From Agromyces sp. CF514 (lineage in GTDB: Bacteria > Actinomycetota > Actinomycetes > Actinomycetales > Microbacteriaceae), in NCBI RefSeq assembly GCF_900113185.1, contig NZ_FOZD01000002.1:806001-870000 (forward strand): 64,000 bases of DNA, written 5' to 3'. Below, piece after piece: positions 45,288 through 54,410 of this stretch. Below the pieces are notes generated by a model. The model worked only from the letters and a program-made list of their open reading frames with translations. It made no database searches and was not told the DNA's origin. The position numbers were made by a program, and so were the translations under genes. Each line of letters opens with the position of its first letter. Position 1 is the stretch's first letter.

Positions 45288-46444
45288 GGCTTCGGCACCT
45301 CCAGCATGACGGTCGTGCCGGATCCGGGGGAGGAGAAGACGCGCGCCCGCCCGCCGACGGCGGTGAGACGTCCGACCACCGACTCGGCGTACCCGAGCCG
45401 TGCCGGGTCGATGTCCTCGGGCTCGAAGCCCGCGCCGGAGTCCGTGACCATCGCACGCACGGCGTGCTCGTCGTCGGTGATGGTGACGTCGGCCTCGGAC
45501 ACGCCGGAGTGCCTGCGCACGTTCTCGAGGCACTCGCCGAGCGCGCCGACCAGGGCGTCGAGGGTCTCGCGGGGCAGCATGAGCTGGCCGGCGCCGTGCC
45601 AGTTCACGTCGAGGCCCATGCGCACGAAGCGCTGCCGGACGGATTCGAACGTGGTGCTCAGCAGGTCGTCGTGCGAACCGGGGGAGAAGATCGCGTTCGA
45701 CCCGTTGTCGAGGGGGACGCCCAGGCGCAGCTGGCGCAGCAGTCGCGCGTCGTCGCCCGCCTGATCGCGCAGCGCGTTCGCACCGACGCCCACCCCGGAG
45801 TGCGCGAGCAGCGAGAGCGTCGCCAGCACGGTGTCGTGCAGCACGCGGGCGTCCTGCCGCTGCTGGGACTCGAGCTCGCTGGCGATGCGCTCGGCCTCGT
45901 GCGCGCGGCCGACCTCGCCGATGCGGACCTCGGCGATGCCGATGCCGTTGTCGAGCCAGGCGCCGAGCACGGCGAGCGAGGACCAGCCGACGACCGTGCT
46001 CAGCGCCACGTCGGCGAGGCCGTGCCCGGCGATGACGGAGGCGATCACGGTGGACGCGACGATGAGCGCGGCCGAGGCGCCGACGAGGAGCACGCCGTGC
46101 CGACGCACGACGAGCGGCGCGGCGATGGACGCCGAGGTGACGCCCCCGGTGACGGCGAGCGCGGTGACGGTGGCGGGGTCGGTCACGGGCGCGGACCCGA
46201 GCGTCAGCATGAGGGTGACGGATGCCACGACGACGCCCGCCGCGGCGGCGAGCGAGCCCCGCGTGGCGTACACCAGGACGAGCCCGGTGAGCACGATGGT
46301 CAAGGCCAGCGCGAGCGCGAGTTCGGGCGTGCTCGCCGATCCGGGCACGAGCAGGCAGAGGAATGCGCAGACGGCGCCGGTGGCGCCGGTGATGCGCGCG
46401 AGCCGCCTGAGCAGGCGGTCGCGTTCCTTGTGGATGCGCTTCAT
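45284..46444 (-). CDS. Sensor histidine kinase (HisKA_3 type)
   Basis: 386 residues. Five or six membrane helices at about 18-165, a dimerisation/His region RVLHDTVLATLSLLAHSG (about 205-225) with the phospho-acceptor His before Asp-Thr, and a HATPase domain with N-box GALGECLENVRRHSG, G1 VTDSGAGFEPEDI and G2 GSGTTVMLEV (about 290-385). Start ATG 46444 with a run of six G four bases upstream. First of three overlapping genes with the pseudo-kinase and LuxR regulator. The signal is unknown; no extracytoplasmic sensor domain of size is seen, so it may sense the membrane. Confidence 0.93.
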   Translation of the reverse strand: MKRIHKERDRLLRRLARITGATGAVCAFLCLLVPGSASTPELALALALTIVLTGLVLVYATRGSLAAAAGVVVASVTLMLTLGSAPVTDPATVTALAVTGGVTSASIAAPLVVRRHGVLLVGASAALIVASTVIASVIAGHGLADVALSTVVGWSSLAVLGAWLDNGIGIAEVRIGEVGRAHEAERIASELESQQRQDARVLHDTVLATLSLLAHSGVGVGANALRDQAGDDARLLRQLRLGVPLDNGSNAIFSPGSHDDLLSTTFESVRQRFVRMGLDVNWHGAGQLMLPRETLDALVGALGECLENVRRHSGVSEADVTITDDEHAVRAMVTDSGAGFEPEDIDPARLGYAESVVGRLTAVGGRARVFSSPGSGTTVMLEVPKP

Positions 46445-46576
46445 TGCACCCCCCGTCGGTGTGCGCCACACTTCATCGTCGGCCTTCGACGGCCGTCCCG
46501 ATCTGGGGGGCCGGCCGTGCGGGGCACCGCACGAATCTTCCGTCTCCTCGAACTGTACCGGAGAGCTCGCCCGCGG

Positions 46577-47782
46577 TCAGCGGGAGAGCAGGTCGGTCAG
46601 TGCTGCGCCGACGGCCTCGTGCTCGATGAGGAACGCGTCGTGGCCGTATTCGGAGTGCACGACCACGGGCTCGGCCCCGTGGATGCTGTGCGGCAGGCCC
46701 GCGGCGAGCTCGACCTGCCCGGTCAGCGGGAAGTACCGATCGCTGTCGATGCCGAGCACGAGGCTCTTCGCCTCGACCCGCGCGAGGGCTGCGGACACGC
46801 TGCCCCGCCCGCGGGCGAGGTCGTGCGAGTTCATGGCCTCGGTGAGCACGAGGTAGCTGTTCGCGTCGAACCTGCGCGTGAACTTGTTGCCGTGGAAGTC
46901 GAGGTAGGACTCCACGGCGAACCGGCCGCCGCCGCCGAGCGGATCGAGGTCGCTCTGCCAGCTGCGCTCGAACCGATCGTTGAGCTCGGCCGCGGTGCGG
47001 TAGTTCAGCATCGCCATGCGGCGCGCGAGCGCGAGGCCGCGGGACGGGCCGACGCCGTCGGGTGCGTCGTAGTAGTCGCCGTCGCGGAACGCGGGGTCGG
47101 AGCGTACGGCCTCGAGCTGCACCGAGTTCAGCGCGATCTGGTCGGCGGTCGTCGCGGCGGGTGCGGCGAGCACGGCGATGCGCTCGACCGCGGCCGGTGC
47201 CTCGATCGCCCACTCGAGCACGTGCATGGCGCCCATCGAGCCGCCGACGACGGCTGCGAACCGCTCGATGCCGAGTGCGCGTGCGAACGCGATCTGCGCC
47301 CGCACCTGGTCGCGGATCGTGACGAGCGGGAACCGCGACCCCCACTCGGCGCCGTCGGGTGCGAGCGACGACGGCCCGGTCGAGCCCTGGCATCCGCCGA
47401 GCACATTCGGCGCGACGACGAAGTAGCGGTCGGTGTCGATCGCGAGGCCGGGGCCGACGACGCCAGGCCACCAGCCGGCGCTCGCGTGCGCGGGCCCGGC
47501 GGGGCCGACCACGTGGCTGTCGCCCGTCAGCGCGTGCAGCACGAGCACGGCGTTGTCGCGCGCGGGGGAGAGCTCGCCCCACGACTCGTACGCGATGCGG
47601 ATGCCGGGCAGCGAGCGCCCCGACTCGAGCGCGAGGTCGCCGATCTGCACGAACCGGCGATCGCCGACCGCGTCGCCAGCGCGCCACGCGCCCGTCACGG
47701 GGGCGCGCCCGGCGACCGCGGCCGTCTGCGCCTCGGGGATGATCGGCACCGGTGTCGCGTCGGTCGTGGTCTGCCAGTCCAT
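46577..47782 (-). CDS. metX: Homoserine O-acetyltransferase
   Basis: 401 residues, alpha/beta hydrolase of the MetX family: ESWGELSPARDNAVLVLHAL, nucleophile Ser in VVGGSMGAMHVLEWA, the product-binding KFTRRFDANSYLVLTEAMNS region split by a Phe-Asp, and the catalytic Asp (GIDSDRYFPL) and His (SEYGHDAFLIE). It makes O-acetylhomoserine from homoserine and acetyl-CoA. Metabolic partner of metY, which lies just upstream on the same strand, though a strong hairpin stands between. A -10-like TAACAA and a GGGAGA site nine bases before the ATG at 47782 suggest its own promoter. Confidence 0.94.
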   Translation of the reverse strand: MDWQTTTDATPVPIIPEAQTAAVAGRAPVTGAWRAGDAVGDRRFVQIGDLALESGRSLPGIRIAYESWGELSPARDNAVLVLHALTGDSHVVGPAGPAHASAGWWPGVVGPGLAIDTDRYFVVAPNVLGGCQGSTGPSSLAPDGAEWGSRFPLVTIRDQVRAQIAFARALGIERFAAVVGGSMGAMHVLEWAIEAPAAVERIAVLAAPAATTADQIALNSVQLEAVRSDPAFRDGDYYDAPDGVGPSRGLALARRMAMLNYRTAAELNDRFERSWQSDLDPLGGGGRFAVESYLDFHGNKFTRRFDANSYLVLTEAMNSHDLARGRGSVSAALARVEAKSLVLGIDSDRYFPLTGQVELAAGLPHSIHGAEPVVVHSEYGHDAFLIEHEAVGAALTDLLSR

Positions 47783-47883
47783 GTTCTCGATTCTCCCGAA
47801 TGCCGGGGCGGCCCGGGGCTTTGTTACACGAGCGTGCCGCGTGATGGGCGGCGCGCGGGTGCGGTTCGGGCGTGTGGTACGGA

Positions 47884-47930
47884 GAACGGCGGATGCCGCG
47901 GGCAGGCGCTGCCCGCGGCATCCGCCGTTC
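47884..47930 (-). terminator. Strong hairpin between metY and metX
   Basis: Perfect 22-base arms starting GAACGGCGGATGCCGCGGGC, with loop GCG. It lies 67 bases beyond the metY stop on the minus strand and upstream of metX. It contains the GGATGCCGC motif and its complement. Confidence 0.9.
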
Positions 47931-47996
47931 AGGTCGTGCTCGGCGTGGTGGTGCTCGGCGCGGTCGACCTCGACGTCGTCGACCGCGCCGTCGGTG

Positions 47997-49322
47997 CTAG
48001 AGGCGCGCGGCCGCCGTCGCCGCGCGTGCCGCCGCGAAGCCGGCTTCGAGGTCGGACTTGAGGTCCTCGACGTTCTCGATGCCGACCGACAGGCGCACGA
48101 GGCCCGGCGTGACGCCGGTCGTGAGCTGCTGCTCGGGCGTGAGCTGGGAGTGCGTGGTCGATGCGGGGTGGATGACGAGCGAGCGCACGTCTCCGATGTT
48201 CGCGAGGTGGCTGAACAGGTCGAGGTTGTCGACGAGCGCGCGACCGGCGTCGACGCCGCCCTTGAGCTCGAACGAGAGCACCGCGCCGACGCCCTTGGGG
48301 GCGTACTTGTTGGCCGCGGCGTACCACGGGCTCGAGGGCAGCCCCGAGTAGTTGACGCTCGCGACGTCGGGGTGGTTGTCGAGCCACTCCGCGATCTCCT
48401 GCGTGTTCGACACGTGGCGCTCGATGCGGAGCGAGAGCGTCTCGATGCCCTGGATCAGCTGCCACGCGCTCGCCGGGGCGATCGAGGCGCCGAGGTCGCG
48501 CAGCAGTTGGACGCGCGCCTTGATGATGTACGCGAGGGGATCGCCGACCGCGGCCGTGTAGCTCGCCCCGTGGTACGACGGGTCGGGCTCGGTGAGGCCG
48601 GGGAACTTCTCGACGTTCTTCGACCACTCGAACGTGCCGCCGTCGACGATGATGCCGCCGATGACCGTGCCGTGGCCGCCGAGGAACTTGGTCGCCGAGT
48701 GCACGACGATGTCGGCGCCGTGCTCGAACGGGCGGATCAGGTAGGGCGTCGCGATCGTGTTGTCGACGATGAGGGGGATGCCGGCCTCGTGCGCGATGCC
48801 CGCGACGAGCTCGATGTCGAGCACGTTGATCTTCGGGTTGCCGATGGTCTCGGCGAAGAACAGCTTCGTGTTGGGGCGCACCGCGCGGCGCCACTCCTCG
48901 GCGTCGTCCTGGTTCTCGACGAACGTGGTCTCGATGCCGAGCTTGCCGAGCGTGTACTTGAAGAGGTTGTAGGTGCCGCCGTAGATCGAGCTCGACGAGA
49001 CGATGTGGTCGCCCGCCTGCGCGATGTTCAGCACGGCGAACGTCTCCGCCGCCTGGCCGGATGCGACGAGGAGGGCGCCGGTGCCCCCTTCGAGCGCGGC
49101 GAGGCGCTCCTCGACGACCGCCTGCGTCGGGTTCATGATGCGCGTGTAGATGTTGCCGAACTCGGCCAGCGCGAAGAGGTTCTGCGCGTGCTGGGCGTTG
49201 TCGAACACGTACGACGTCGTCTGGTAGATCGGCGTCGCACGCGCGTGCGTCACCGGGTCGGGTGCTGCGCCGGAGTGCACCTGCTTGGTCTCGAAACGCC
49301 AGTCGGCGGCGCGTTCGCTCAT
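47997..49322 (-). CDS. metY: O-acetylhomoserine aminocarboxypropyltransferase (sulfhydrylase)
   Basis: 441 residues, PLP-dependent Cys/Met metabolism family. Motifs: [41 protein letters not shown], and the PLP-lysine region [18 protein letters not shown]. The length and the family features fit MetY, which replaces acetate in O-acetylhomoserine with sulfide to give homocysteine, and not cystathionine gamma-synthase. ATG at 49322 preceded by GAAGGAGAA. A promoter with good -35/-10 spacing lies about 80 bases upstream. Works with metX in direct sulfhydrylation. Confidence 0.95.
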   Translation of the reverse strand: MSERAADWRFETKQVHSGAAPDPVTHARATPIYQTTSYVFDNAQHAQNLFALAEFGNIYTRIMNPTQAVVEERLAALEGGTGALLVASGQAAETFAVLNIAQAGDHIVSSSSIYGGTYNLFKYTLGKLGIETTFVENQDDAEEWRRAVRPNTKLFFAETIGNPKINVLDIELVAGIAHEAGIPLIVDNTIATPYLIRPFEHGADIVVHSATKFLGGHGTVIGGIIVDGGTFEWSKNVEKFPGLTEPDPSYHGASYTAAVGDPLAYIIKARVQLLRDLGASIAPASAWQLIQGIETLSLRIERHVSNTQEIAEWLDNHPDVASVNYSGLPSSPWYAAANKYAPKGVGAVLSFELKGGVDAGRALVDNLDLFSHLANIGDVRSLVIHPASTTHSQLTPEQQLTTGVTPGLVRLSVGIENVEDLKSDLEAGFAAARAATAAARL

Positions 49323-49398
49323 CGTGTTCTCCTTCTGGGGCGTGCTCTGGTTCTGGGGCTGATCTGGGATCGGGGCACGGGTTCGCCGCGATGAGGAC

Positions 49399-49427
49399 AC
49401 GCTACGTTCGCCGTGCGCGGCCGGCAA
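49399..49427 (-). promoter_or_regulatory. Candidate promoter of metY
   Basis: On the minus strand TTGCCG (49427-49422) and TAGCGT (49404-49399) are separated by 17 bases, a good housekeeping spacing. The leader to ATG 49322 is about 70 bases. I looked for SAM riboswitch signatures in it and recognised none. Confidence 0.5.
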
Positions 49428-49492
49428 CGGGTGGCGAAACACGGCGTCACGGCACGTCTCGGCGGGTCGCGCCGGGTCGCGGAGCGACGCGG

Positions 49493-50593
49493 TCAGGGGT
49501 CGTTCGGGTGCGGCGGCAGCACGATGGTGCCGGTGGCCGTCGAGGGCTCGGGGCGGAACAGCCATCGCGCCCGCGGCTCGACGAGCGGCCGGAACACCCG
49601 GCGAACGGGCTTCAGCGCGAGCACGATCGAGATGCCGACGCAGAACAGCATCATCGCCGGCAGCACCCAGAACGGCTGGTCGCCCTCGAGCACCGGCGTC
49701 TCGCGGAACGGGTAGAGCACGAACGGGTGCAGCAGGTAGATGTACATCGTCGCGCCGCCGAACGCCGTGAACCAGTGCTTGCCGCGCGGCATGAGGATCA
49801 GGAACGCGACGGCGAGCACCATCGCGAGGAGCAGCAGCACGAGTCGGACCAGTCCGGTCCAGGGTTCGTCGTACCCGATCGCGACGTACGACTCGTCGTA
49901 GAGCATGAAGCGGCGCAGCTTGAGGTCGCGGAGCGTCTCGATCGTGGCCGGCATGAACGCGAGCACCGCGCCGAGCAGCACGATGGCGCCGGCCCGCCAG
50001 CGCCACGCGACCGCGGGGGACAGGTCGAGCCATCGGTCGGTGACCTGCCACTGCCGCAGCTTCCAGCCGAACACGAAGAACGGCAGCATGCCCAGCGTGC
50101 GCGAGAGCGCGAGCGTCGAGTCGATCGTCTCGGTGTAGCCGGCGCCGATCGAGATGAGGATCGCGATGAGCAGGGGATAGCGCAGCAGCACGAGGTAGGG
50201 CAGCACGATGCGCCAGACGGCGAGCGCGATGAGGAACCAGAGCGTCCATGAGGGGGTCGTGAAGTCGAGGGCGAACGGGCCGCCCAGCGCCCACTTCACG
50301 ACCGTCCAGATCGTCTCGAAGATCAGGTACGGGAACACGATGTCGGTGAGGATCTGCTTCAGCGCCTTCGCGCTCGGCGGCCCGGACTTCGCGAAGTACC
50401 CGCTCACCGTCACGAACACGGCGACGTGGAACGAGTAGATGAACAGGTAGACGCTGTAGGCGCTGTCGGATTCGGCGATGAGCGGCAGGATCCCGTGGCC
50501 GATCACGACGAGCGCGATCGCGATCCAGCGCGCGTTGTCCCAGAGGGGCACCCGTCGCCTGGTGTGGGGCTTCGGCGCGGTGGTGCGGTGCAT
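49493..50593 (-). CDS. Acyltransferase family membrane protein (fucose 4-O-acetylase-like)
   Basis: 366 residues with about ten membrane helices, of the acyltransferase-3/COG3594 kind: VPLWDNARWIAIALVVIGHG at the start with the conserved His in VIGHG, FVTVSGYFAKSG, TLWFLIALAVWR, GMLPFFVFGWKLR and a late YLLHPFVLYPF. It O-acetylates a surface glycan or lipid; substrate unknown. ATG 50593 with TTGAAT six bases upstream, likely leaderless. It runs toward metY but has a 170-base gap. Confidence 0.87.
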   Translation of the reverse strand: MHRTTAPKPHTRRRVPLWDNARWIAIALVVIGHGILPLIAESDSAYSVYLFIYSFHVAVFVTVSGYFAKSGPPSAKALKQILTDIVFPYLIFETIWTVVKWALGGPFALDFTTPSWTLWFLIALAVWRIVLPYLVLLRYPLLIAILISIGAGYTETIDSTLALSRTLGMLPFFVFGWKLRQWQVTDRWLDLSPAVAWRWRAGAIVLLGAVLAFMPATIETLRDLKLRRFMLYDESYVAIGYDEPWTGLVRLVLLLLAMVLAVAFLILMPRGKHWFTAFGGATMYIYLLHPFVLYPFRETPVLEGDQPFWVLPAMMLFCVGISIVLALKPVRRVFRPLVEPRARWLFRPEPSTATGTIVLPPHPNDP

Positions 50594-50599
50594 CGGTCC

Positions 50600-50605
50600 A
50601 TTCAA
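50600..50605 (-). promoter_or_regulatory. -10 element TTGAAT, leaderless start of acyltransferase
   Basis: On the minus strand TTGAAT ends six bases before the ATG at 50593. The second base is T, not A, so it is weak. Confidence 0.4.
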
Positions 50606-50613
50606 GCGCAGCG

Positions 50614-50735
50614 GGGCGGATGCCGCAGGTCGGCGTGCGTGCGAACGGGCCCGCGTCGCGTCCACTGCCGCCGCACGCCGACCGATCCGCGGGCCCGGCG
50701 AGGATCGCTCGGGCGGGTGCGCGCGGCATCCGCCC
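50614..50735. repeat. Inverted 13-bp pair in divergent promoter region
   Basis: GGGCGGATGCCGC at 50614-50626 and its exact complement at 50723-50735 are separated by 96 bases between the acyltransferase and SDR starts. The arms are the common GGATGCCGC motif. Confidence 0.8.
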
Positions 50736-50744
50736 CTCGCACGG

Positions 50745-50750
50745 CAGAAT
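50745..50750 (+). promoter_or_regulatory. -10 element CAGAAT, leaderless start of SDR gene
   Basis: CAGAAT ends seven bases before the ATG at 50758. Confidence 0.45.
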
Positions 50751-50757
50751 GGGGCCC

Positions 50758-51540
50758 ATGGGTGAACTGCGTGTGGTCGTGACGGGTGCGAGTTCGGGCA
50801 TCGGAGCGGCCACCGTGCGCGCATTCCGCGCCGCGGGCTGGCAGGTCGTCGGGGTCGCGCGTCGCGAGGATCGGCTGCGCGCGCTCGCCGCGGAGACCGG
50901 CGCCGAGGTGTTCGTGGCCGACCTCACGGTGCAGTCCGACGTCGATGCGCTGCGCGACCACCTCGAGGCCACGGGCCCCGTGCATGCGCTCGTCAACAAC
51001 GCGGGCGGCGCGAAGGGGCTCGACAGCGTCGAGGGCTCCTCGGTCGACGACTGGGCGTGGATGTTCGAGGTCAACGTGCTCGCCGTCAAGCGCGTGATCT
51101 CCGCGCTGCTGCCGCTGCTGCGGCGCGGGGCGCTCGAACGCGGCGTCGGCGACATCCTGAACGTGACCTCCATCGCCGGTCACGCGGCGTACGTCGGCGG
51201 CGGCGGGTACAACGCCGCGAAGTTCGCCGCGCACGCGCTCACCGAGGTGCTGCGGCTCGAGCTGAACGGCGAGCCGCTGCGCGTCATCGAGGTCGCGCCC
51301 GGCATGGTCAAGACCGACGAGTTCGCGCTCGTGCGCTTCGGCGGAGACCGTGCACGGGCCGATGCCGTGTACAGCAGCGTGCCCGAGCCCCTGGTGGCCG
51401 AGGACATCGCCGCGGTCATCGTCGACGCCGTCACGAAGCCGCGCCACGTCGACCTCGACCTCATCGTCGTGAAGCCCGTGGCGCAGTCGGCGCCGTACCT
51501 CGTGGCCAAGGGCCCGCTGACCGTGCGCGCGGAGGAGTGA
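50758..51540 (+). CDS. SDR family NAD(P)-dependent oxidoreductase
   Basis: 260 residues of the classical SDR type, close to YdfG-like serine/3-hydroxy acid dehydrogenases. Motifs: nucleotide-binding TGASSGIG, VADLTVQSDV, NNAGGAKG, catalytic Ser in NVTSIAGHAAY, YNAAK with catalytic Tyr and Lys, and PGMVKTDEF. An alternative ATG lies three codons earlier. Its stop overlaps by one base with the ion channel start (TGATG), so both genes are coupled; the functional link is obscure. Confidence 0.92.
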   Translation: MGELRVVVTGASSGIGAATVRAFRAAGWQVVGVARREDRLRALAAETGAEVFVADLTVQSDVDALRDHLEATGPVHALVNNAGGAKGLDSVEGSSVDDWAWMFEVNVLAVKRVISALLPLLRRGALERGVGDILNVTSIAGHAAYVGGGGYNAAKFAAHALTEVLRLELNGEPLRVIEVAPGMVKTDEFALVRFGGDRARADAVYSSVPEPLVAEDIAAVIVDAVTKPRHVDLDLIVVKPVAQSAPYLVAKGPLTVRAEE

Positions 51541-52307
51541 TGGCCGACGGCGACGCGCTCGCCGCTCCGCGTCGCGAGGCGTGGGAGCGCGTGACGACCG
51601 TGCCGCTCGTGGTGCTCGGCGTCGTCTTCATCGTCGCGTACACGGTGTACGTGCTCGCCCCGTGGATTCCCCGGGGGCCGGGCTCGGTGCTGTTCTTCGC
51701 GCTCATCGTCGCGTGGCTCGTGTTCGTGACCGACGTGATCGTGCGCATCTCGCTTACCCCTCGGGGCGGACGGTGGCGCTTCGTGCGCACGCACCCGATC
51801 GACGTGCTCTCGGCGATCATCCCGGTGTTCCGTGCGTTCCGCGTGCTCACGCTCCTGCGAGAGGTTCCCTACCTGCAGCGACGCAACGGTGCGGCCGTGC
51901 GGGCGAACATCATCATCTACGGCCTCACGTACGCGGTGGTCTTCGTCTACTTCGTCTCCCTCGCCACGCTGCAGGCCGAGCGCGACGCGCCCGGCGCGAC
52001 GATCACGACGTTCGGCGACTCCGTGTGGTGGGCCATCGTCACGCTCGCGACCGTCGGCTACGGCGACATGTACCCCATCACGACCGAAGGGCGTCTCTAC
52101 GCGGTCTTCCTGATGGCCGGCGGCGTCGTCATCGTCGGCACGGCCTCGGCGACGGTCATCTCGTACATCGGCGATCGGGTGAGCCAGGTGCGCCGAGAGC
52201 GCACCGGCGGCACCGGGGCCGTGCTCGAACTCCTCGACCCGACCGAGGCCGACGAGGAGGCGACGGCGGCGCCGGACGCACCACGGGAGCCCGGGGCGGA
52301 CGGCTAG
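51540..52307 (+). CDS. Potassium channel family protein
   Basis: 255 residues with the layout of a six-helix voltage-gated-like channel subunit: helices at about 24-46, 52-76, a short S3/S4-like stretch (about 85-118; RTHPIDVLSAIIPVFRAFRV) with sparse arginines, S5 (about 122-145), pore helix and filter TLATVGYGDMYP, and S6 (about 188-212). The TVGYGD filter is that of K+-selective channels. A GAGGAG lies two bases before the ATG. The C-terminal 40 residues are acidic. Confidence 0.92.
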   Translation: MADGDALAAPRREAWERVTTVPLVVLGVVFIVAYTVYVLAPWIPRGPGSVLFFALIVAWLVFVTDVIVRISLTPRGGRWRFVRTHPIDVLSAIIPVFRAFRVLTLLREVPYLQRRNGAAVRANIIIYGLTYAVVFVYFVSLATLQAERDAPGATITTFGDSVWWAIVTLATVGYGDMYPITTEGRLYAVFLMAGGVVIVGTASATVISYIGDRVSQVRRERTGGTGAVLELLDPTEADEEATAAPDAPREPGADG

Positions 52308-52310
52308 CCT
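52305..52310 (+). promoter_or_regulatory. -10 element TAGCCT, leaderless start of phosphoribosyltransferase
   Basis: TAGCCT overlaps the stop codon of the channel gene (TAG at 52305-52307) and ends six bases before the ATG at 52317, so this gene can be transcribed on its own. Confidence 0.55.
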
Positions 52311-52316
52311 TGGTGC

Positions 52317-52868
52317 ATGACGTTCGATGCGAATGACGCCGGCACGACCGGCGATGCGATCCGCAAGGAGATCCTCACCTGGGACGACTTCGCCGTCGCC
52401 TCGCGCAAGGTCGCGGCCGAGGTGCTCGGCTCCGGGTTCCGCCCCGACGTGGTGATCGCGATCGCACGCGGCGGCCTGCTGTTCGCCGGGTCCATCGCGT
52501 ATGCGCTCGGCACCAAGGCGTGCGGGTCGATCAACGTGGAGTTCTACACGGGCGTCGACGAGCGACTCGAGGAGCCGATCCTGCACCCGCCCATGCTCGA
52601 CGCGCCCGCCCTGAGCGGCAAGCGCGTGCTCCTCGTCGACGACGTGTCCGACTCGGGTCGCACGCTCGCCAAGGTCGTCGGCATCCTCGGCGACGCGGGC
52701 GCCGAGGTGCGCAGTGCGACCCTCTACACCAAGTCGCACACGGTGCTCGTGCCCGACTTCGACTACAAGCGCACCGACGACTGGATCGTGTTCCCGTGGT
52801 CGGCGCTGCCGCCGGTGCACGTGCTCGACGCCGGCGATGCGGCCGACGAGGCCGGGGCCTTCGCATGA
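52317..52868 (+). CDS. Type I phosphoribosyltransferase (Gpt-like)
   Basis: 183 residues. The PRPP loop reads VLLVDDVSDSGRTL, and the upstream AIARGGLLFAGSIAYALG is the usual beta-alpha start of PRT folds. Similar proteins are named xanthine or hypoxanthine phosphoribosyltransferases, but the base is not established. ATG 52317 follows a -10 at leaderless spacing. Its stop overlaps the start of the S51 peptidase gene (ATGA). Confidence 0.88.
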   Translation: MTFDANDAGTTGDAIRKEILTWDDFAVASRKVAAEVLGSGFRPDVVIAIARGGLLFAGSIAYALGTKACGSINVEFYTGVDERLEEPILHPPMLDAPALSGKRVLLVDDVSDSGRTLAKVVGILGDAGAEVRSATLYTKSHTVLVPDFDYKRTDDWIVFPWSALPPVHVLDAGDAADEAGAFA

Positions 52869-53581
52869 GCGTGCATCTCGTCGGAGGCGGCGCGCTGAGC
52901 GCGGCACACGCCCCGCTGTACGCCACGTTCCTCGCGGAGGCCGCGGCCCGCGGCCGTGCGGCCGGTCGCGAGCGGCCTCGCGTCGCGGTGCTGTCCCTGC
53001 ATCCCGCAGGGGTGCAGCAGGCCGAAGTGCTGGTCGACGTCCTGCGGGCCGCCGGCGAGTTCGAGCCCCACGTGACCGCCGCCGAGCGCGGCGGGTCCGT
53101 CGACCTCGCGTCGATCGCCGAGGTCGACGGCATCGTGATCGGCGGCGGCATCGTCGAGGAGGTCCGGGCCGGCATCGAGCCCGTGTTCGGGGAACTCCGG
53201 CGCCAGATCGCATCCGGCGTGCCCTACCTCGGCGTCTCGGCCGGCGCGATGATCGCAGGCGAGGGGGCGCTCGGCGGCGGATCGCGCATCGACGGCGTGG
53301 TCGTCTCGCCCGAAGACCCGTCCGAACCCGGCGAGGAGTTCGAGGTCGAGGCCGGCATCGGGCTCGTCGACGTCGCGATCGACGCGCACGTCGCCCAGCG
53401 AGGCAACCTCTCGCGCCTCGTCGCCGCGGTCGAGGCCGGGCTCATCGAGAGCGCCCTCGGCATCGACGAGCGCACCGCGCTCATCGTGGGCGAGGGCGGG
53501 CTGCGGGTCGTCGGCTCCGGCAGCGTCTGGCGCGTGCTCCCCGCCGACGGAGGCGTGCTCGTCTCGACCCTCGGCGCCTGA
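52865..53581 (+). CDS. S51 family peptidase-like protein
   Basis: 238 residues with a class-I glutamine-amidotransferase-like fold. The nucleophile Ser is in [14 protein letters not shown], the S51 elbow, as in peptidase E and cyanophycinase; [15 protein letters not shown] and [18 protein letters not shown] are further family blocks. The substrate (Asp dipeptides, cyanophycin or other) cannot be told; no cyanophycin synthetase is near. Coupled to the phosphoribosyltransferase upstream; ung begins two bases behind the stop. Confidence 0.85.
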   Translation: MSVHLVGGGALSAAHAPLYATFLAEAAARGRAAGRERPRVAVLSLHPAGVQQAEVLVDVLRAAGEFEPHVTAAERGGSVDLASIAEVDGIVIGGGIVEEVRAGIEPVFGELRRQIASGVPYLGVSAGAMIAGEGALGGGSRIDGVVVSPEDPSEPGEEFEVEAGIGLVDVAIDAHVAQRGNLSRLVAAVEAGLIESALGIDERTALIVGEGGLRVVGSGSVWRVLPADGGVLVSTLGA

Positions 53582-53582
53582 C

Positions 53583-54380
53583 GTGCCGCACGCCGCGGGC
53601 GGCGAGCCGCTCGACGGCTTCGGGGTCTTCGACGGGCTCGAGGGGGCGCCCGTGCGCGGTGCATCCGCACCTGCCGTGCCGGCGTTCGACGGACTCGGCA
53701 CGCTCGACGACCTCGTCGCGGAGGGGCGCGTCGACCCGGGCTGGGCTCGCGCGCTCGAACCCGTCGCGCCGGCCCTCGCCGAGATCGACGCGTTCCTCCG
53801 TGCCGAGTCGGCTGCCGGGCGCGGCGTGCTGCCCGCGGCCGACCTGGTGCTGCGCGCGTTCGCCGCGCCGCTCGACGAGGTCCGCGTGCTCGTCGTCGGA
53901 CAGGACCCATACCCGACGCCTGGGCATCCGATCGGGCTCTCGTTCGCGGTCGACCGTCACGTGCGCCCGCTGCCGAGGAGCCTGGCCAACGTCTACGCCG
54001 AGCTCGCCGCCGATCTCGGCGTGGCGCCCCCGGCGCACGGCGACCTCACGCCATGGACGGCGAACGGCGTCATGCTGCTGAACCGCGTGCTGACCGTTCG
54101 GCCGGGCGAGGCGGGCTCGCACCGGGCGAAGGGGTGGGAGCAGGTGACCGACCACGCGATCCGCACGCTCGCGGCTCGCGGCACGCCGCTCGTCGCGATC
54201 CTCTGGGGGCGTGACGCGCAACAGCTGAGCCCCCTGCTCGGCGAGACGCCCGTCATCGAGTCCGCGCACCCGAGCCCGCTCTCCGCTCGACGCGGGTTCT
54301 TCGGGTCCCGGCCGTTCAGCCGCGCGAACGAGCTGCTCGCGGCCCAGGGCGCGGCGCCGGTCGACTGGGCGCTCGCCTGA
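53583..54380 (+). CDS. ung: Uracil-DNA glycosylase, family 1
   Basis: 265 residues. Removes uracil from DNA for base-excision repair. The catalytic motif [16 protein letters not shown] carries the actinobacterial form with Pro-Thr after Tyr in place of His-Gly; [13 protein letters not shown] and the DNA-intercalation loop [13 protein letters not shown] are as expected. The first 40 residues (Gly/Ala/Phe-rich) are longer than in most Ung proteins, so the start may lie further in; GTG 53583 is taken because it follows the S51 stop by one base. A palindromic terminator begins four bases behind the stop. Confidence 0.94.
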   Translation: MPHAAGGEPLDGFGVFDGLEGAPVRGASAPAVPAFDGLGTLDDLVAEGRVDPGWARALEPVAPALAEIDAFLRAESAAGRGVLPAADLVLRAFAAPLDEVRVLVVGQDPYPTPGHPIGLSFAVDRHVRPLPRSLANVYAELAADLGVAPPAHGDLTPWTANGVMLLNRVLTVRPGEAGSHRAKGWEQVTDHAIRTLAARGTPLVAILWGRDAQQLSPLLGETPVIESAHPSPLSARRGFFGSRPFSRANELLAAQGAAPVDWALA

Positions 54381-54384
54381 TCGC

Positions 54385-54410
54385 CGGGCGGATGCCGCGG
54401 CATCCGCCCG
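54385..54410 (+). terminator. 26-bp palindromic terminator after ung
   Basis: CGGGCGGATGCCG and its complement form a perfect 26-base palindrome with no extra loop. It is built of the GGATGCCGC motif on both strands. Confidence 0.82.

Noticed and set aside
46516..46533. Terminator after metX
   Set aside because: Only a seven-base stem with no T-rich tail; too weak to list.
49323..49492. SAM riboswitch in the metY leader
   Set aside because: None of the SAM-I, SAM-II or SAM-IV core signatures I know could be found; only a promoter was visible.
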